Assembly (NCBI RefSeq): GCF_000179555.1
Contig: NZ_AECZ01000003.1
Location: 124,001-188,000 of the forward strand
Direction: 5' to 3'
Origin: Solidesulfovibrio fructosivorans JJ]
Lineage (GTDB): Bacteria; Desulfobacterota; Desulfovibrionia; Desulfovibrionales; Desulfovibrionaceae
Length of the DNA stretch: 64,000 nt
Shown here: positions 8,096 through 17,099 of the stretch, piece by piece
Numbering within the stretch: the first letter of the stretch is position 1
How the letters are laid out: each line of letters begins with the position of its first letter
Made by a program: the position numbers and the translations under genes
Notes under the pieces: generated by a model
What the model was told of the DNA's origin: nothing
The model's input: the letters and a program-made list of their open reading frames with translations, nothing else
The model's database searches: none

Positions 8096-9138
8096 GGTCG
8101 CTCTCCATGTCGCAGGGTCACCGCGAGGCTGCCTGCCCCCTGAGTGGTTGCAGCCTGCAGCAGCCCGGGCAGGTCCAAACCGAGGCCGGTTCCAAGACGC
8201 CAATCGACTTCCTTGTCCGCCTGGAACCAGTTCAGTGCGGCAACATTCCAAGAGGCCGCCGTCTCCAGAGCCTCTCGCAACCAGGCGGCTTTGTCCCCCC
8301 CCGCAGCCGCGCTGGACATTTCAAAAACGAGAAGAGGTTTGCCCGGTGCGAGAGCGTCTAGTGTCTTGTGCACAGGCCCAAAAATGTCGGCAAAACTGCG
8401 GAAAGCACTATCCCAGCCATTGTTCGCCTTGGTTTGGGTCGTGCCCCAGTTGTAGCCATCCATCCCCATCAGATCGACCACATCGTCGCCGGGATAATAG
8501 GCCGAAACCTCGTTCCAGTGAGCGTTGTCCCGCTGAGGATGGGGCAATGATTCCGCATTGGGGCAGAAGGCGAAAAGAACGTTCGTCGCCTTGGCCACCC
8601 GGAAACGCTTGACCACATACCGGAACATCTCTCGATACAGGGCCGGGCTTTGAGGACCATAGCCATCCCTGGGACCTCCCCAATGATAGCGTTCAAGGTT
8701 CATTTCATGGGCAAATCGGATGACGAGGAGTTTTCCATAAAGCCGCGCTCCCCGGGCGAAGGCGTCGAGAAGAGGGTCATAGCGGCCGGCCAGAATCTCC
8801 ATGGCCTTGATCATATGTTCCTGGCCGTCGAGGATATACATCGGTTCCCACGTAATGCAGGCAATGGCCCCAGCGTCGCTGATGGCTTTCACGGACGCCA
8901 GGGGAAAATGCCCCTCGGCGGGATTTCGAGGCCATTGCAGAAAAAACGTGATCATGCTCGGTGCAACCCCGGTCTCGCGCCGCAGGGCTGCCAACCGATC
9001 AGGATCAATGGGGTAACCGTCCAGGACAAAACCGAAGTTCGGCTTGGACGCGGCACAGGTCGACAGTGGATAACCTCCTGCCATCGCCGCCAAGGCAAGG
9101 ATGAGGCTACCAAGGCCCCGAACCCATCCCTTAGCCAT
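8092..9138 (-). CDS. Exported glycoside hydrolase family 26 protein
   Basis: 348 residues with an N-terminal signal sequence (about 1-30). Its clan GH-A barrel carries the GH26 hallmarks: RFAHEMN with the acid/base E145, a tryptophan-containing loop (YHWGG) and a probable nucleophile E273 in VFEMSS. GH26 enzymes mostly cut beta-1,4-mannan or beta-1,3/1,4-glucan. Inside a GT2-synthase operon it most likely trims or edits the exported polymer in the periplasm, as BcsZ (GH8) does for cellulose. Start ATG 9138 overlaps the synthase by eight bases. Polymer specificity is inferred only from the family. Confidence 0.8.
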   Translation of the reverse strand: MAKGWVRGLGSLILALAAMAGGYPLSTCAASKPNFGFVLDGYPIDPDRLAALRRETGVAPSMITFFLQWPRNPAEGHFPLASVKAISDAGAIACITWEPMYILDGQEHMIKAMEILAGRYDPLLDAFARGARLYGKLLVIRFAHEMNLERYHWGGPRDGYGPQSPALYREMFRYVVKRFRVAKATNVLFAFCPNAESLPHPQRDNAHWNEVSAYYPGDDVVDLMGMDGYNWGTTQTKANNGWDSAFRSFADIFGPVHKTLDALAPGKPLLVFEMSSAAAGGDKAAWLREALETAASWNVAALNWFQADKEVDWRLGTGLGLDLPGLLQAATTQGAGSLAVTLRHGERP

Positions 9139-10768
9139 GCTCAGCCCCCTCGGGTTGATTGAAATAGAGGATCGTCGAAAGGATGGCCACATGGTACACA
9201 CACCACAGGCAATTGACCAATATCGCGCTTGTCGCCGTGTCTTCGAAATAAAGTCGGTTCAGGCCATACGCCGTGGCTCCGGCGGCGGCCATGCAGAGCA
9301 GCACTTGGGGCCAGAGGGCACGAAGCGGCAGTGAAGTGCTGCCGCCCTTGGGCGTCACGCCGAAGCTGCCTCGAATACCGAGCAGCCCCTGAACCGAGGC
9401 CTTCATATATACTGGAAACGTTATGGCCTGAAGCACGATGCCGATACCAAGCTCGGCCATGCCGTACCGGCGCTGGGACAAGGTAAAGATGAACAGCGTG
9501 AGCGTGAGCAAAATATATGGGAAAAAAAAGAGAAAGTAGATTTCAGGCCGGGCAAAAAAACTGGGTACTTCCAGGAATAGATAGAGAATAGGGCACAGCA
9601 TCATGATAAAAAGCACCCAGCCGACAAAGTAGTGCGTTCCGGATAGGAAATACTCCCACCATTTGGCTACAGGCAGCCTATGCGGATTGCGGAAGAACTC
9701 TCCCAATATTTCCCGATAAAGCCCCACCGTGCCCAATGCCCAGCGGAATTGCTGCTTGAAATATCCCCCCAGGTCCTCCGGCCCCATCCCGAAGGCGCAA
9801 ACCTTATTGAGATAGGCCGAGGACCAGCCGCCGAGGTGAAATTTGAGCGAAGTGGCGAAATCCTCCGTCACGGAGCGCTCTTCGAAACCGCCGACGGAAA
9901 CCAGGGCCTCACGGCGGAATACCACGTTTGTGCCACAACAAAACATGGCGTCCTGCATGCTTTTGCCTTCGCAAATATATTCATAGAAAATAGCCTGCTG
10001 CAGGCCCGCAGCCCGGGCCACCCGGTTGGTTTCGAAATTGGTGTAGTACTGCGGCGTCTGGATGAAGGCCAGTTTGGGGTTGGCTTCCATAAAGGCCACA
10101 AGCGGCTCCACGAAGTCCGGGAAAGGGTTCTGGTCGGCGTCGAAAACGATGATGTATCTTTCATCGAGCTTAGGGGTGGTCTCCTCGAAATTGCTGAATT
10201 CGAACCCCTCCCGACGTTCCCCTGCCAGAAACGCCAAGAAATCATTGATCATACCCGCTTTGGCCCCATGCCAGACGCGCCGGAACAAGTTGACCCCGAT
10301 CCGCTGGCATAATGCGTCGATGCTGCGGCGGTAAGCGGCCATAGCGCTCTGGTCCTGTCCAGGCAGACCGTAACGGGTGTCGTCCAAAAAATAGATATGC
10401 TTGTTTGGATAGGTCAGGTTGTAAAAGCAGGTCAGGGTGTCCTCAAGAATGTCCAGGGGTTCCTTGAAAGAGGATACGATGATGGCCACTGGCGGATAGT
10501 CGTTGAGGGGGGGGACGTTGTCCATGGAGAACGCAGGTCCGGAAGGTTTGGCTATTACATGGTAGAGGTTGAGAAAATAGCCGAAGGAGTGGGTCATGGT
10601 GAACGTTTCGGCCAGAAGCAGCAAGAACGCCAGGATTTTTTCGTACCAGTGGTAGTCTGCCTGTAAAAACAGAAACGTGCGGACAATGAGATAAAAAAAG
10701 GTGGCCATCATGCAGGCCAGGATAGCCATTCCGATCAGCGGCCCGTAAAAAGAAGACTTCTTCTCCAC
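9131..10768 (-). CDS. BcsA-like processive GT2 polysaccharide synthase
   Basis: 545 residues from a GTG start with GGGGG just upstream. It has two N-terminal membrane helices, a cytoplasmic GT-A domain and about five C-terminal helices. Signature residues of processive GT2 synthases are all visible: DD at 129-130, DAD at 210-212, TED at 301-303 and QQFRW at 339-343. It would polymerise a sugar nucleotide and thread the chain through the inner membrane. Unlike BcsA it ends after the membrane helices with no C-terminal PilZ domain. The flanking BcsC-like and GH26 genes overlap or nearly touch it. Polymer identity is unknown; a mannan- or glucan-type chain would fit the GH26 neighbour. Confidence 0.88.
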   Translation of the reverse strand: MEKKSSFYGPLIGMAILACMMATFFYLIVRTFLFLQADYHWYEKILAFLLLLAETFTMTHSFGYFLNLYHVIAKPSGPAFSMDNVPPLNDYPPVAIIVSSFKEPLDILEDTLTCFYNLTYPNKHIYFLDDTRYGLPGQDQSAMAAYRRSIDALCQRIGVNLFRRVWHGAKAGMINDFLAFLAGERREGFEFSNFEETTPKLDERYIIVFDADQNPFPDFVEPLVAFMEANPKLAFIQTPQYYTNFETNRVARAAGLQQAIFYEYICEGKSMQDAMFCCGTNVVFRREALVSVGGFEERSVTEDFATSLKFHLGGWSSAYLNKVCAFGMGPEDLGGYFKQQFRWALGTVGLYREILGEFFRNPHRLPVAKWWEYFLSGTHYFVGWVLFIMMLCPILYLFLEVPSFFARPEIYFLFFFPYILLTLTLFIFTLSQRRYGMAELGIGIVLQAITFPVYMKASVQGLLGIRGSFGVTPKGGSTSLPLRALWPQVLLCMAAAGATAYGLNRLYFEDTATSAILVNCLWCVYHVAILSTILYFNQPEGAEHG

Positions 10769-10776
10769 TTTGCCCC

Positions 10777-13700
10777 CTAAAACCTGTAGGTCAGGCCGGT
10801 CCAGACCCCGGTCGCATCCCATTGTGGCGAACGTTGCACCAATCCCTTGAGGGAGAAGGTCCACCGGTCTGTCAGGTCATTGAGGTATTCAATCTCCAGC
10901 CGCCAGAAGGGGTTCTTGGTCGTATCCGATCCGTGGGAGACTTGGATTCCGTAATAATGCCGCCGTGCGCCGCAGAAAAAATCCTTTGCGAGGTCATGCC
11001 GCCAACCCAGGGTAAGGGCTCCGGACGAGTAATCCTGCGGCGTCCAGTACGGGTGAACGATGGTAACGAGGGTGTCATCCTGGTAGACGTATTTGTTCGC
11101 TTCCCGGGTGTCGCGGTATTCGCCGGTGGCAGCGAGCTTGAGCTCATGGGGATGGTCGGTAAGGATCACTCCCGCGTCGGCCCGCAGGGCCGTGCCTTGG
11201 TTGTCGTCGCTGTAGTTGAGGTAGCGCCCCTGGAAGGACAGATCGATGCGCCGTAACGGTTGCAGCCGGAGCATGCCCCCCCAGTTGTCGATCTGGATGC
11301 CTTGGGCCAGGCTCATGTCATTGGTGATTTCGTCGGTGCGCTGATAGAAAAAGGCCAGCGTGACCGCATCGATCGGCCGGAGTTCGATGCGCGCCTGCCC
11401 CGAATAGAGCGGCCGAAGCCCGACATCCGAATACTGCTTGTTGGTGAATGCAAACTCGCCGGAAAGCCACTGGTTGACCCGGCCGCCCGCGCCCAGGGTC
11501 TGGCCTTCGGCCCAGTAGGCGCCCTCGAATCGTCGCGCGGAAACGGCGGCTTGGACCTGTCCTTGCTGGAGGGCCTGGGCCGCCAGGGTCGACGCATCCG
11601 AGCTTGACTGCGCCTCGCTTTGGCCTTGCTGGGCGGCCTGAGGGGATTTGGGATCCTCCAGCCACAGGTGCTGCGCCGCCCGCAGGTAATAGCGATCCTC
11701 AACCGGGACGGTGAATTCCGTATCCCAGCGAAAGCGGGTGATCTGGGCCAGACGGCCGCCCTTGCCGTCCTCGTCCCAAAAGGAAAAGCCCACCCTGACA
11801 GAGGGCGCATTACGCCAACGCAGCCTGTCCACTGCCTGCCCGGCCAGGGTATGCATGGGATCGCTGGTGAGCATGCGTTGATAGGTTGCGGCCTCTTCGT
11901 CGCGCATTCCCAAAGCGCATGCAGCCTGGGCACGGTCAAAGAGGGCTTCCTGGTTGCCCGGCTCCATGGCCAGCAAGGCGTCATTTGTCGTGATGGCCTT
12001 CGCGAATTGATTGTTGAAGCTATCCATCTTGGCAGTGTGCTCCAAGCCTGCGGCTTCACGTACCTGCGCGGGATACGTCCCGTTTTCCAAGGCTGAATAA
12101 AGGAGTGCGGCGCGGTCTGGCATCTTGCCCCAAAACGCCGTTCGCGCAGCCTCGCGAAGCGGGACCGGATTGTCGGGTTTGAGACTGTGCAAATCGGCAT
12201 AAGCCGTCAGCGATGCGTCGTAGCGCTTCGCCCAGCCCAGCACGCGCGCCTTTGTGAGCAGCACCTTGGCGTCACCAGGGAAATCCACGGCCAAGCCGTC
12301 CAGAAGGACCAGCGCGTCGTCATACCAACCTGTTGCGGCCAAGACTTCGGCCAGACCCATTCGAGCGAAATAATTGTCGGGCTCGGAGCGCAACGCAACG
12401 CGAAAGAGACGTCCCGCCTTTTCTAGCCGTCCATCATCCTTGAGCGCTGCGGCCAGGGAGGCTTTTTGGGCTACGCTTGTCGGTACGGCCGCGTCCCGTT
12501 CCTCCCCGACTCTCCAGGCTGACCACGCATCCGCCGGGTCAAGGGCCAGAGCCCGGCGATAGGCATCGAGGGCCTGCCTTTTGTCCCCGGTCTTGTACAG
12601 CAGGTCGCCGAGTTGCCGCAGATCCGTATTGCTGGCGTCGGGGCTGGCGGAGGCTTTGCGGGCGGCGGCCAGGGCGGCGGTCACGTTGCCTGAAGCAGCC
12701 CGCGCGGCGGCCTCAAGACGCAGAGGGGCGGCACTGTCCGGCGCAACGGCTGCAAGACGGTGCGTCACCGCCAATGCGGCGTCATCATTTTTCTCCAAAA
12801 GGCGCAGCTGGGCCAACCCGGTGAGCGCGTCCTTGTCGTTGCCGTTGGCCGTCAGTAACGCCTCATACACGTTCGCGGCCTCTCCGTAACGCTGCTGTGC
12901 GACCAGCACGGCCGCGAGCTTGAGCGTCAGTTCGTGGGTCTTGCCATTGGCGGCCATTTCCTTGCGCACCCCGTCCTCGGCCCGGTAGAAATCGCCCCAG
13001 GCCATGGACCGTTCGGCATGGGCAATTCCGGCCCTTCCGGACGGATCAAGGGTTTCGGCACGCTCGAAAAGCCGTTTGGCCAGGACCGCCCGTCCCAGGA
13101 CCGCCTGGAAGTCCGCAGCGGCCAGGAGCAACTCCACATTGTCAGGATGGGTTTTGAGCAGTGGGATCACAAGTTCGGCGGCCTGCTCTGGTTTTCCGGC
13201 AGCGTTCAGGGCGCGCCCGAGCAAAATGACGATTTCAAGATTGACCGGTTCGGCTGCGTGCAACCGCTCGAGCAGCGGCAGCGCATCCTTGGCGCGTCCG
13301 GACCAGTTGAGCGTCTGGGCGAGCTTCAATCCGAGGCCCGGCAGGGATGGCTTGGCGGCATAGGCTCGTTCGTAAGCCAGGGCCGCGCCACGGACGTCGC
13401 CAGAATAGAGCCGAACACTGCCCAGGGCGGCAAGCGCTTCCGGCAGTGGATTTGGCATTTGCGCCAAAGGTTCGAGCACGGTCAGGGCGTCGGGATACCG
13501 GTGCAGACTGATGAGGATTTCGGCATACTCAAGGACGATCCGAAAGTTTGTCGGAGAAGCGGCCAAGACGCGACGATATTCCGCTGCCGCTTGGTCCAGG
13601 GTGGCTTCGTTGCGGGCAAGCAGCCGGGCCAGTTCCAGGCGGGCTTCGGCATCCGAGATCGTCTTGCCAGCAAAGACGGCGTCCGGAAATTGCGCCCAGG

Positions 13701-13794
13701 CACAAGGGCAGACCAGTAACAACGCCATGGGGACCGCGACCGTCCACCGGCAGACATGAGACGCGAAGCGATAGAGGCGCGTCGGGTGCTGCAT
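10777..13794 (-). CDS. BcsC-like TPR and outer-membrane beta-barrel export protein
   Basis: 1005 residues. It starts with a signal peptide (residues 1 to about 34, ending CPCAWA), followed by roughly 15-18 TPR repeats and a C-terminal section of about 330 residues with alternating polar/apolar strands and a terminal aromatic residue (TGLTYRF), typical of a beta barrel. This layout is that of BcsC and AlgK/AlgE-type exporters, with a periplasmic TPR scaffold plus an outer-membrane pore. Start ATG 13794 was chosen for the signal peptide. It is eight bases before the synthase. An Ala/Gln/Ser-rich insertion (near DPKSPQAAQQGQSEAQ) marks the TPR-barrel boundary. Confidence 0.85.
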   Translation of the reverse strand: MQHPTRLYRFASHVCRWTVAVPMALLLVCPCAWAQFPDAVFAGKTISDAEARLELARLLARNEATLDQAAAEYRRVLAASPTNFRIVLEYAEILISLHRYPDALTVLEPLAQMPNPLPEALAALGSVRLYSGDVRGAALAYERAYAAKPSLPGLGLKLAQTLNWSGRAKDALPLLERLHAAEPVNLEIVILLGRALNAAGKPEQAAELVIPLLKTHPDNVELLLAAADFQAVLGRAVLAKRLFERAETLDPSGRAGIAHAERSMAWGDFYRAEDGVRKEMAANGKTHELTLKLAAVLVAQQRYGEAANVYEALLTANGNDKDALTGLAQLRLLEKNDDAALAVTHRLAAVAPDSAAPLRLEAAARAASGNVTAALAAARKASASPDASNTDLRQLGDLLYKTGDKRQALDAYRRALALDPADAWSAWRVGEERDAAVPTSVAQKASLAAALKDDGRLEKAGRLFRVALRSEPDNYFARMGLAEVLAATGWYDDALVLLDGLAVDFPGDAKVLLTKARVLGWAKRYDASLTAYADLHSLKPDNPVPLREAARTAFWGKMPDRAALLYSALENGTYPAQVREAAGLEHTAKMDSFNNQFAKAITTNDALLAMEPGNQEALFDRAQAACALGMRDEEAATYQRMLTSDPMHTLAGQAVDRLRWRNAPSVRVGFSFWDEDGKGGRLAQITRFRWDTEFTVPVEDRYYLRAAQHLWLEDPKSPQAAQQGQSEAQSSSDASTLAAQALQQGQVQAAVSARRFEGAYWAEGQTLGAGGRVNQWLSGEFAFTNKQYSDVGLRPLYSGQARIELRPIDAVTLAFFYQRTDEITNDMSLAQGIQIDNWGGMLRLQPLRRIDLSFQGRYLNYSDDNQGTALRADAGVILTDHPHELKLAATGEYRDTREANKYVYQDDTLVTIVHPYWTPQDYSSGALTLGWRHDLAKDFFCGARRHYYGIQVSHGSDTTKNPFWRLEIEYLNDLTDRWTFSLKGLVQRSPQWDATGVWTGLTYRF

Positions 13795-13831
13795 GCTGTC
13801 CTTGCTTTCTATTAACAGCCGTGGTCGTGGG

Positions 13832-14494
13832 TTATTGGCCAAGAGAACGCCGAAATTCCCGGATGGCGTCCTGTGTTTTGCCGGCCCAGGAGAGTGTCTG
13901 GGCATACCGACGTCGTAACTGCACATCATTGGGCGAGGCAACGACGAGCTTTTCGTAAAGTTTGATGGATTCGGCATAGCGCTTGGTCCAACTGAGCACC
14001 TCGGCCAACCGGAGCTGAATCGCCTGATTTTCGGGGGAAGCCTGGAGCAGTTCGCGATAGAGGGATTCGGCCTTGCCATATTCCTTGCGCATTGCGAACA
14101 AATCCGCCTGGAGCAGCCTGTCCTCGCCGGAAAGCTGGTCAGGCGCTATGGCATCCAAAATCGCCTTGGCCTCCCCGGTCCTGCCGCTCCACATGAGCAC
14201 CCGGGCCATCTCGGCCTTGGCCTCGACCAGTTCGGGCTTTTCGGCCAGCACCTTGCCGTATTCCACCAAGGATTCGTCGTAGCGTTTGACGTAACTCAAC
14301 AAGCGGGCCAGTTCCAGGCGGGCTTGCCAATCGGGGACATCCCCGGATGGTTGGGTGATGGCCGGAGCCTTGGGCACAGTGGATTGCGCGTCCTGGCTTA
14401 AGGCGTGAACGCTGGGTGTAGCGAAGCAAAGGCCGGCAAATGCCAAGAGAGTGCACCAAAAGACACAACGCGCTTTATGGACATGATAATTCAT
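13832..14494 (-). CDS. Exported TPR protein of the exopolysaccharide operon
   Basis: 220 residues with a signal peptide (1 to about 32, ending PSVHA) and at least four TPR repeats (such as LARLLSYVKRYDESLVEYGK and LAEVLSWTKRYAESIKLYEK). It probably sits in the periplasm as an assembly scaffold beside the BcsC-like exporter. Its start overlaps the stop of the upstream TPR gene by four bases (14491-14494). The repeats resemble those of the neighbouring exporter, suggesting a gene split or duplication in its history. Confidence 0.8.
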   Translation of the reverse strand: MNYHVHKARCVFWCTLLAFAGLCFATPSVHALSQDAQSTVPKAPAITQPSGDVPDWQARLELARLLSYVKRYDESLVEYGKVLAEKPELVEAKAEMARVLMWSGRTGEAKAILDAIAPDQLSGEDRLLQADLFAMRKEYGKAESLYRELLQASPENQAIQLRLAEVLSWTKRYAESIKLYEKLVVASPNDVQLRRRYAQTLSWAGKTQDAIREFRRSLGQ

Positions 14495-15189
14495 GGAGTC
14501 TCCCCCAAGACCTGTCGGTATTGGACGATGGCGTCGTTAAAACGGCCCGCAGCGGTGAGGACCCGACCCAACACGAGCCTCGCCTGTCGATTTTCTGGAT
14601 TGCGGCGCAGCACCGACTCGCAGAGGCCTTCGGCCTCCTGAGTGCGTCCATGCCAAGCAACAAGTTGGGCCAAGCCCAAGGCCGCCGCAATACTGTCAGG
14701 ATACTTCCCCAGTACTCGCCGGTAAAGCTGTTCCGACGCGGCGACATCGCCCACACGCGATTCGAGTTCGGCAAGATATATGGCCGAAGGTTCCGATTGC
14801 AAAACAGAGTCGCCTGCCCGACGCAACGCGGCCAGCGCCAATGCGGGCATTCCCATACTATCGAATTCTCCCGCCACCGCATTGAGCACATCGGGTGAAA
14901 GTCTGGTCTTCGAAGTGATCAAGGAGCTGAGCACCTCTTTGCTGAAGGTTGCATCACCAGCCAAAAAGGCCGAGCGAGCCAATTTCAAGGCCATGGAGGG
15001 GCGCAGTCCACCTGCGGCAGCGGCTATGCGGAATTTCTGAAGCGCTTCGGTGAATTTGCCTTGGGACAACATCGACTCGCCAGAATGGAATGCTACTGAA
15101 GAAATATTTAACAATCTAAAGACAAAGCATGACGTAAGAGCTGAAAGAGCGAGCAGCGATGCAAAGATGACGTGCTGCCAATATCTCAT
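14491..15189 (-). CDS. Membrane-anchored or lipoprotein TPR protein, first gene of the operon
   Basis: 232 residues from ATG 15189; a GTG 12 bases further upstream is possible but lacks a good ribosome-binding site, whereas GTGGGA precedes the ATG. The N-terminus is one hydrophobic segment ending SALTSC, which could be a lipobox (Cys21) or simply a membrane anchor. Several TPR motifs follow. It would face the periplasm and help assemble the secretion complex. It heads the run of nine closely spaced or overlapping genes that ends with the PilZ gene. Confidence 0.75.
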   Translation of the reverse strand: MRYWQHVIFASLLALSALTSCFVFRLLNISSVAFHSGESMLSQGKFTEALQKFRIAAAAGGLRPSMALKLARSAFLAGDATFSKEVLSSLITSKTRLSPDVLNAVAGEFDSMGMPALALAALRRAGDSVLQSEPSAIYLAELESRVGDVAASEQLYRRVLGKYPDSIAAALGLAQLVAWHGRTQEAEGLCESVLRRNPENRQARLVLGRVLTAAGRFNDAIVQYRQVLGETP

Positions 15190-15293
15190 ATAAAATCCCA
15201 CTTAACGCACAAAGGAGACAATGACCTTTCTGACCAGAGAAGTCCCTAACCGTTGGCGACAACTCCACGAAATACTTTAAGTTTTCCTGTTAT

Positions 15294-15395
15294 CTATAAA
15301 CGAAGCTCAATATTTACACAGTTTCGCCCAGCCTTCTTACTTACATAGACCTGCCTGTCGGCCCGAGCAACAACAATATCGGCCGTCTCACCTTC
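15294..15395 (-). pseudogene. Diguanylate cyclase remnant, C-terminal end
   Basis: The minus-strand frame reads REGETADIVVARADRQVYVS, then KKAGRNCVNIELRL and TAG at 15294-15296. GE.AD...RAD..(L/V)Y..K..GRN is the conserved C-terminal block of GGDEF domains. The frame is interrupted at 15396-15399 by a target duplication and the IS5-family element, and resumes on the far side at 16659. The catalytic GGDEF motif itself is gone. It lies 105 bases upstream of the exopolysaccharide operon on the same strand. Confidence 0.8.
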
Positions 15396-15399
15396 TCGA

Positions 15400-16658
15400 G
15401 ACCGCTGCATAATTCTCGTCAGTCCTTGCTTGGCCCGTCTCTAAGGGGCGTGAGACGGCAGTCGTGGTTGTTCTTTCTCCAGGTCTAGGACGTTTTTCAC
15501 CTCGTTGGCGGCATTTGCCAGCCAACAGAGGCACGTCTCCTCAACAATCGGCCTTCAGGACCGCTTTTTTCAGATTGAAAGCCATGGCATTGAGCAGGAA
15601 CTCCAGTTCAACCTTGGCCAGACCGAGGTAGCGGGCTCGAAAGAAGCCGTAGCCACGCTTGAGGGTGCCGAAGGCGCGCTCCACCTTTGACCGAAGGCTG
15701 CTAACCAGGCGATTGGCGGCTTTTTCGGCGAGTGTGAGTTCCCGATTCCGTGCGGCCTTGTGCATGATACCGTCCAGGAGTCCCCGGACCGCAAGCACGT
15801 AGCGGTTCAGCTGGCTGCTGTACCCCTTGTCCGCGTAGACGCTCTCGCCAGCTCTCACATCGACCTCATCCAGCACGGTGACGAATTCTTCCGTGTCGGA
15901 CCGATTGGCCGGTGTGGCATGACCACCGAGCACGAAACCGTCCCGGCTGTCCGTGGCGGCGTGGATTTTGTATCCGTAATACGCCCGGTTGCCTTTGCGC
16001 AGCCAGGCCGCGTCGGCATCGTCAGAATAGCTGATGGTCACATCCGGTGCGTCACCGGCATCTTCCTCGCGATCCTCGGGCAGCACGTCGAGCACCTTGA
16101 GCGGATGACGTGCGGAAGAAACGACGCTGGCATCGACAATGGCCCCTTCGCGCACCAGAAGTCCCCGGCGTTCCAGCTGATGATTGAGTTTGTCCAGCAG
16201 GCGCTTGAGGATATTGCGCTCCACCAGGCTCTGGCGGAAACGGCAGACCGTGGTGGAATCCGCCACTTCATCGTGGTCCAGGGAAAGGCCCACGAACCGG
16301 ACAAAAGAGAGGCGGTCGCACAGGGCCTCCTCCACCGCCGCATCGCGGAGATTGTACCAGCGCTGGAGCAGGAGAATCTTGAACATGAGCAACGGCGGGT
16401 AGGACGGGTTACCGACGGCATTGGCCACTCGCTTGAGTTCATTGCGAAGCACTTTTTCGAGGGGTTTCCAGTCGATGAGGCGATCAATCACGTCGAGAAA
16501 GCATTCTTTGCGCTTGCGGCGGGCAACAACGTAGTCGGCAATGCCAGGCTTCTCGGAAGAACGCTCGCTCATGATCGCCTCCATCGTGTTGGATGGAGAA
16601 AATATACATCAACTACATAAATTTACAACAATTTATCCGAATATGCCGTGCATCAGTC
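15400..16658 (-). mobile_element. IS5-family insertion sequence (1259 bp) with TCGA target duplication
   Basis: Terminal inverted repeats are GACCGCTGCA at the left end and GACTGATGCA read inward from the right end (8 of 10 identical). TCGA flanks it on both sides (15396-15399 and 16659-16662), a 4-bp target-site duplication. One transposase gene fills it. It interrupts a diguanylate cyclase gene fragment. Size and duplication length fit the IS5 family. Confidence 0.85.
15541..16572 (-). CDS. IS5-family DDE transposase
   Basis: 343 residues, full length for the family. It has the N-terminal DUF772-type segment (NPSYPPLLMFKILLLQRWYN, SFVRFVGL) and a complete DDE core: first D in GAIVDAS, second D in VYADKGYSS, and E in the VERAFGTLKRGYG block. 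The start was set at ATG 16572, which follows GGAGGCGATC; an ATG four codons upstream is also open. No frameshift or stop is seen, so the element may still be active. Confidence 0.92.
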   Translation of the reverse strand: MSERSSEKPGIADYVVARRKRKECFLDVIDRLIDWKPLEKVLRNELKRVANAVGNPSYPPLLMFKILLLQRWYNLRDAAVEEALCDRLSFVRFVGLSLDHDEVADSTTVCRFRQSLVERNILKRLLDKLNHQLERRGLLVREGAIVDASVVSSARHPLKVLDVLPEDREEDAGDAPDVTISYSDDADAAWLRKGNRAYYGYKIHAATDSRDGFVLGGHATPANRSDTEEFVTVLDEVDVRAGESVYADKGYSSQLNRYVLAVRGLLDGIMHKAARNRELTLAEKAANRLVSSLRSKVERAFGTLKRGYGFFRARYLGLAKVELEFLLNAMAFNLKKAVLKADC

Positions 16659-16712
16659 TCGAATGGCCAAACTGGGGCGGGTGACTTCCCAGGGAAATCG
16701 TTCAAGGGGCAT
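16659..16712 (-). pseudogene. Diguanylate cyclase remnant, portion upstream of the IS insertion
   Basis: Across the IS, the minus-strand frame reads PLERFPWEVTRPSLAIR and joins in phase, through the TCGA duplication, to the REGETAD segment at 15395. PW..V...LA... before GE.AD is the normal order near the end of a GGDEF domain. Homology fades by about 16712, so most of the gene had already been lost or was deleted later. Confidence 0.6.
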
Positions 16713-17099
16713 CGTCTTCGCTGTAAAAAAGAAAGGCCCCGACTGTAGAAGCCAGGGCCAGTAAGGTTATAGTCGAGATTTTTTGAAGATTATTGTGGAT
16801 GCCTCAGCATCAAGCGTAGGGTTGGTGTTTACCACACGTGCAGTTTGCCAGCTTTTTTTTCTATACTGGCCTATTTGTGCCCTACATCAAAAAACTGTCC
16901 CTCGTCTGACTGGCCCATCGGCATCACCTCCGTTAAGGTTACAACCAACCTTTCCAAAGGAGTCGCTTACTATATAGGCCTGGGCCATGCCCGTGTCTAG
17001 AGCTTTTTTTGAGGGCGGAAATTAAAATTCCCGGGAACGAGTCCGGGCAGGAAATTAGGAGAGGTAGGAGCCCGATGGGGTCGGGATTCTTTCCAGGGG
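16713..17099. other. Non-coding, decayed stretch
   Basis: No supported gene. On the minus strand a 17-codon frame (16924-16871, MPMGQSDEGQFFDVGHK) has a strong GGAGGTG ribosome-binding site two bases upstream. It could be the start of a lost gene, but I cannot name it. The rest has stops in all frames. Confidence 0.4.
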
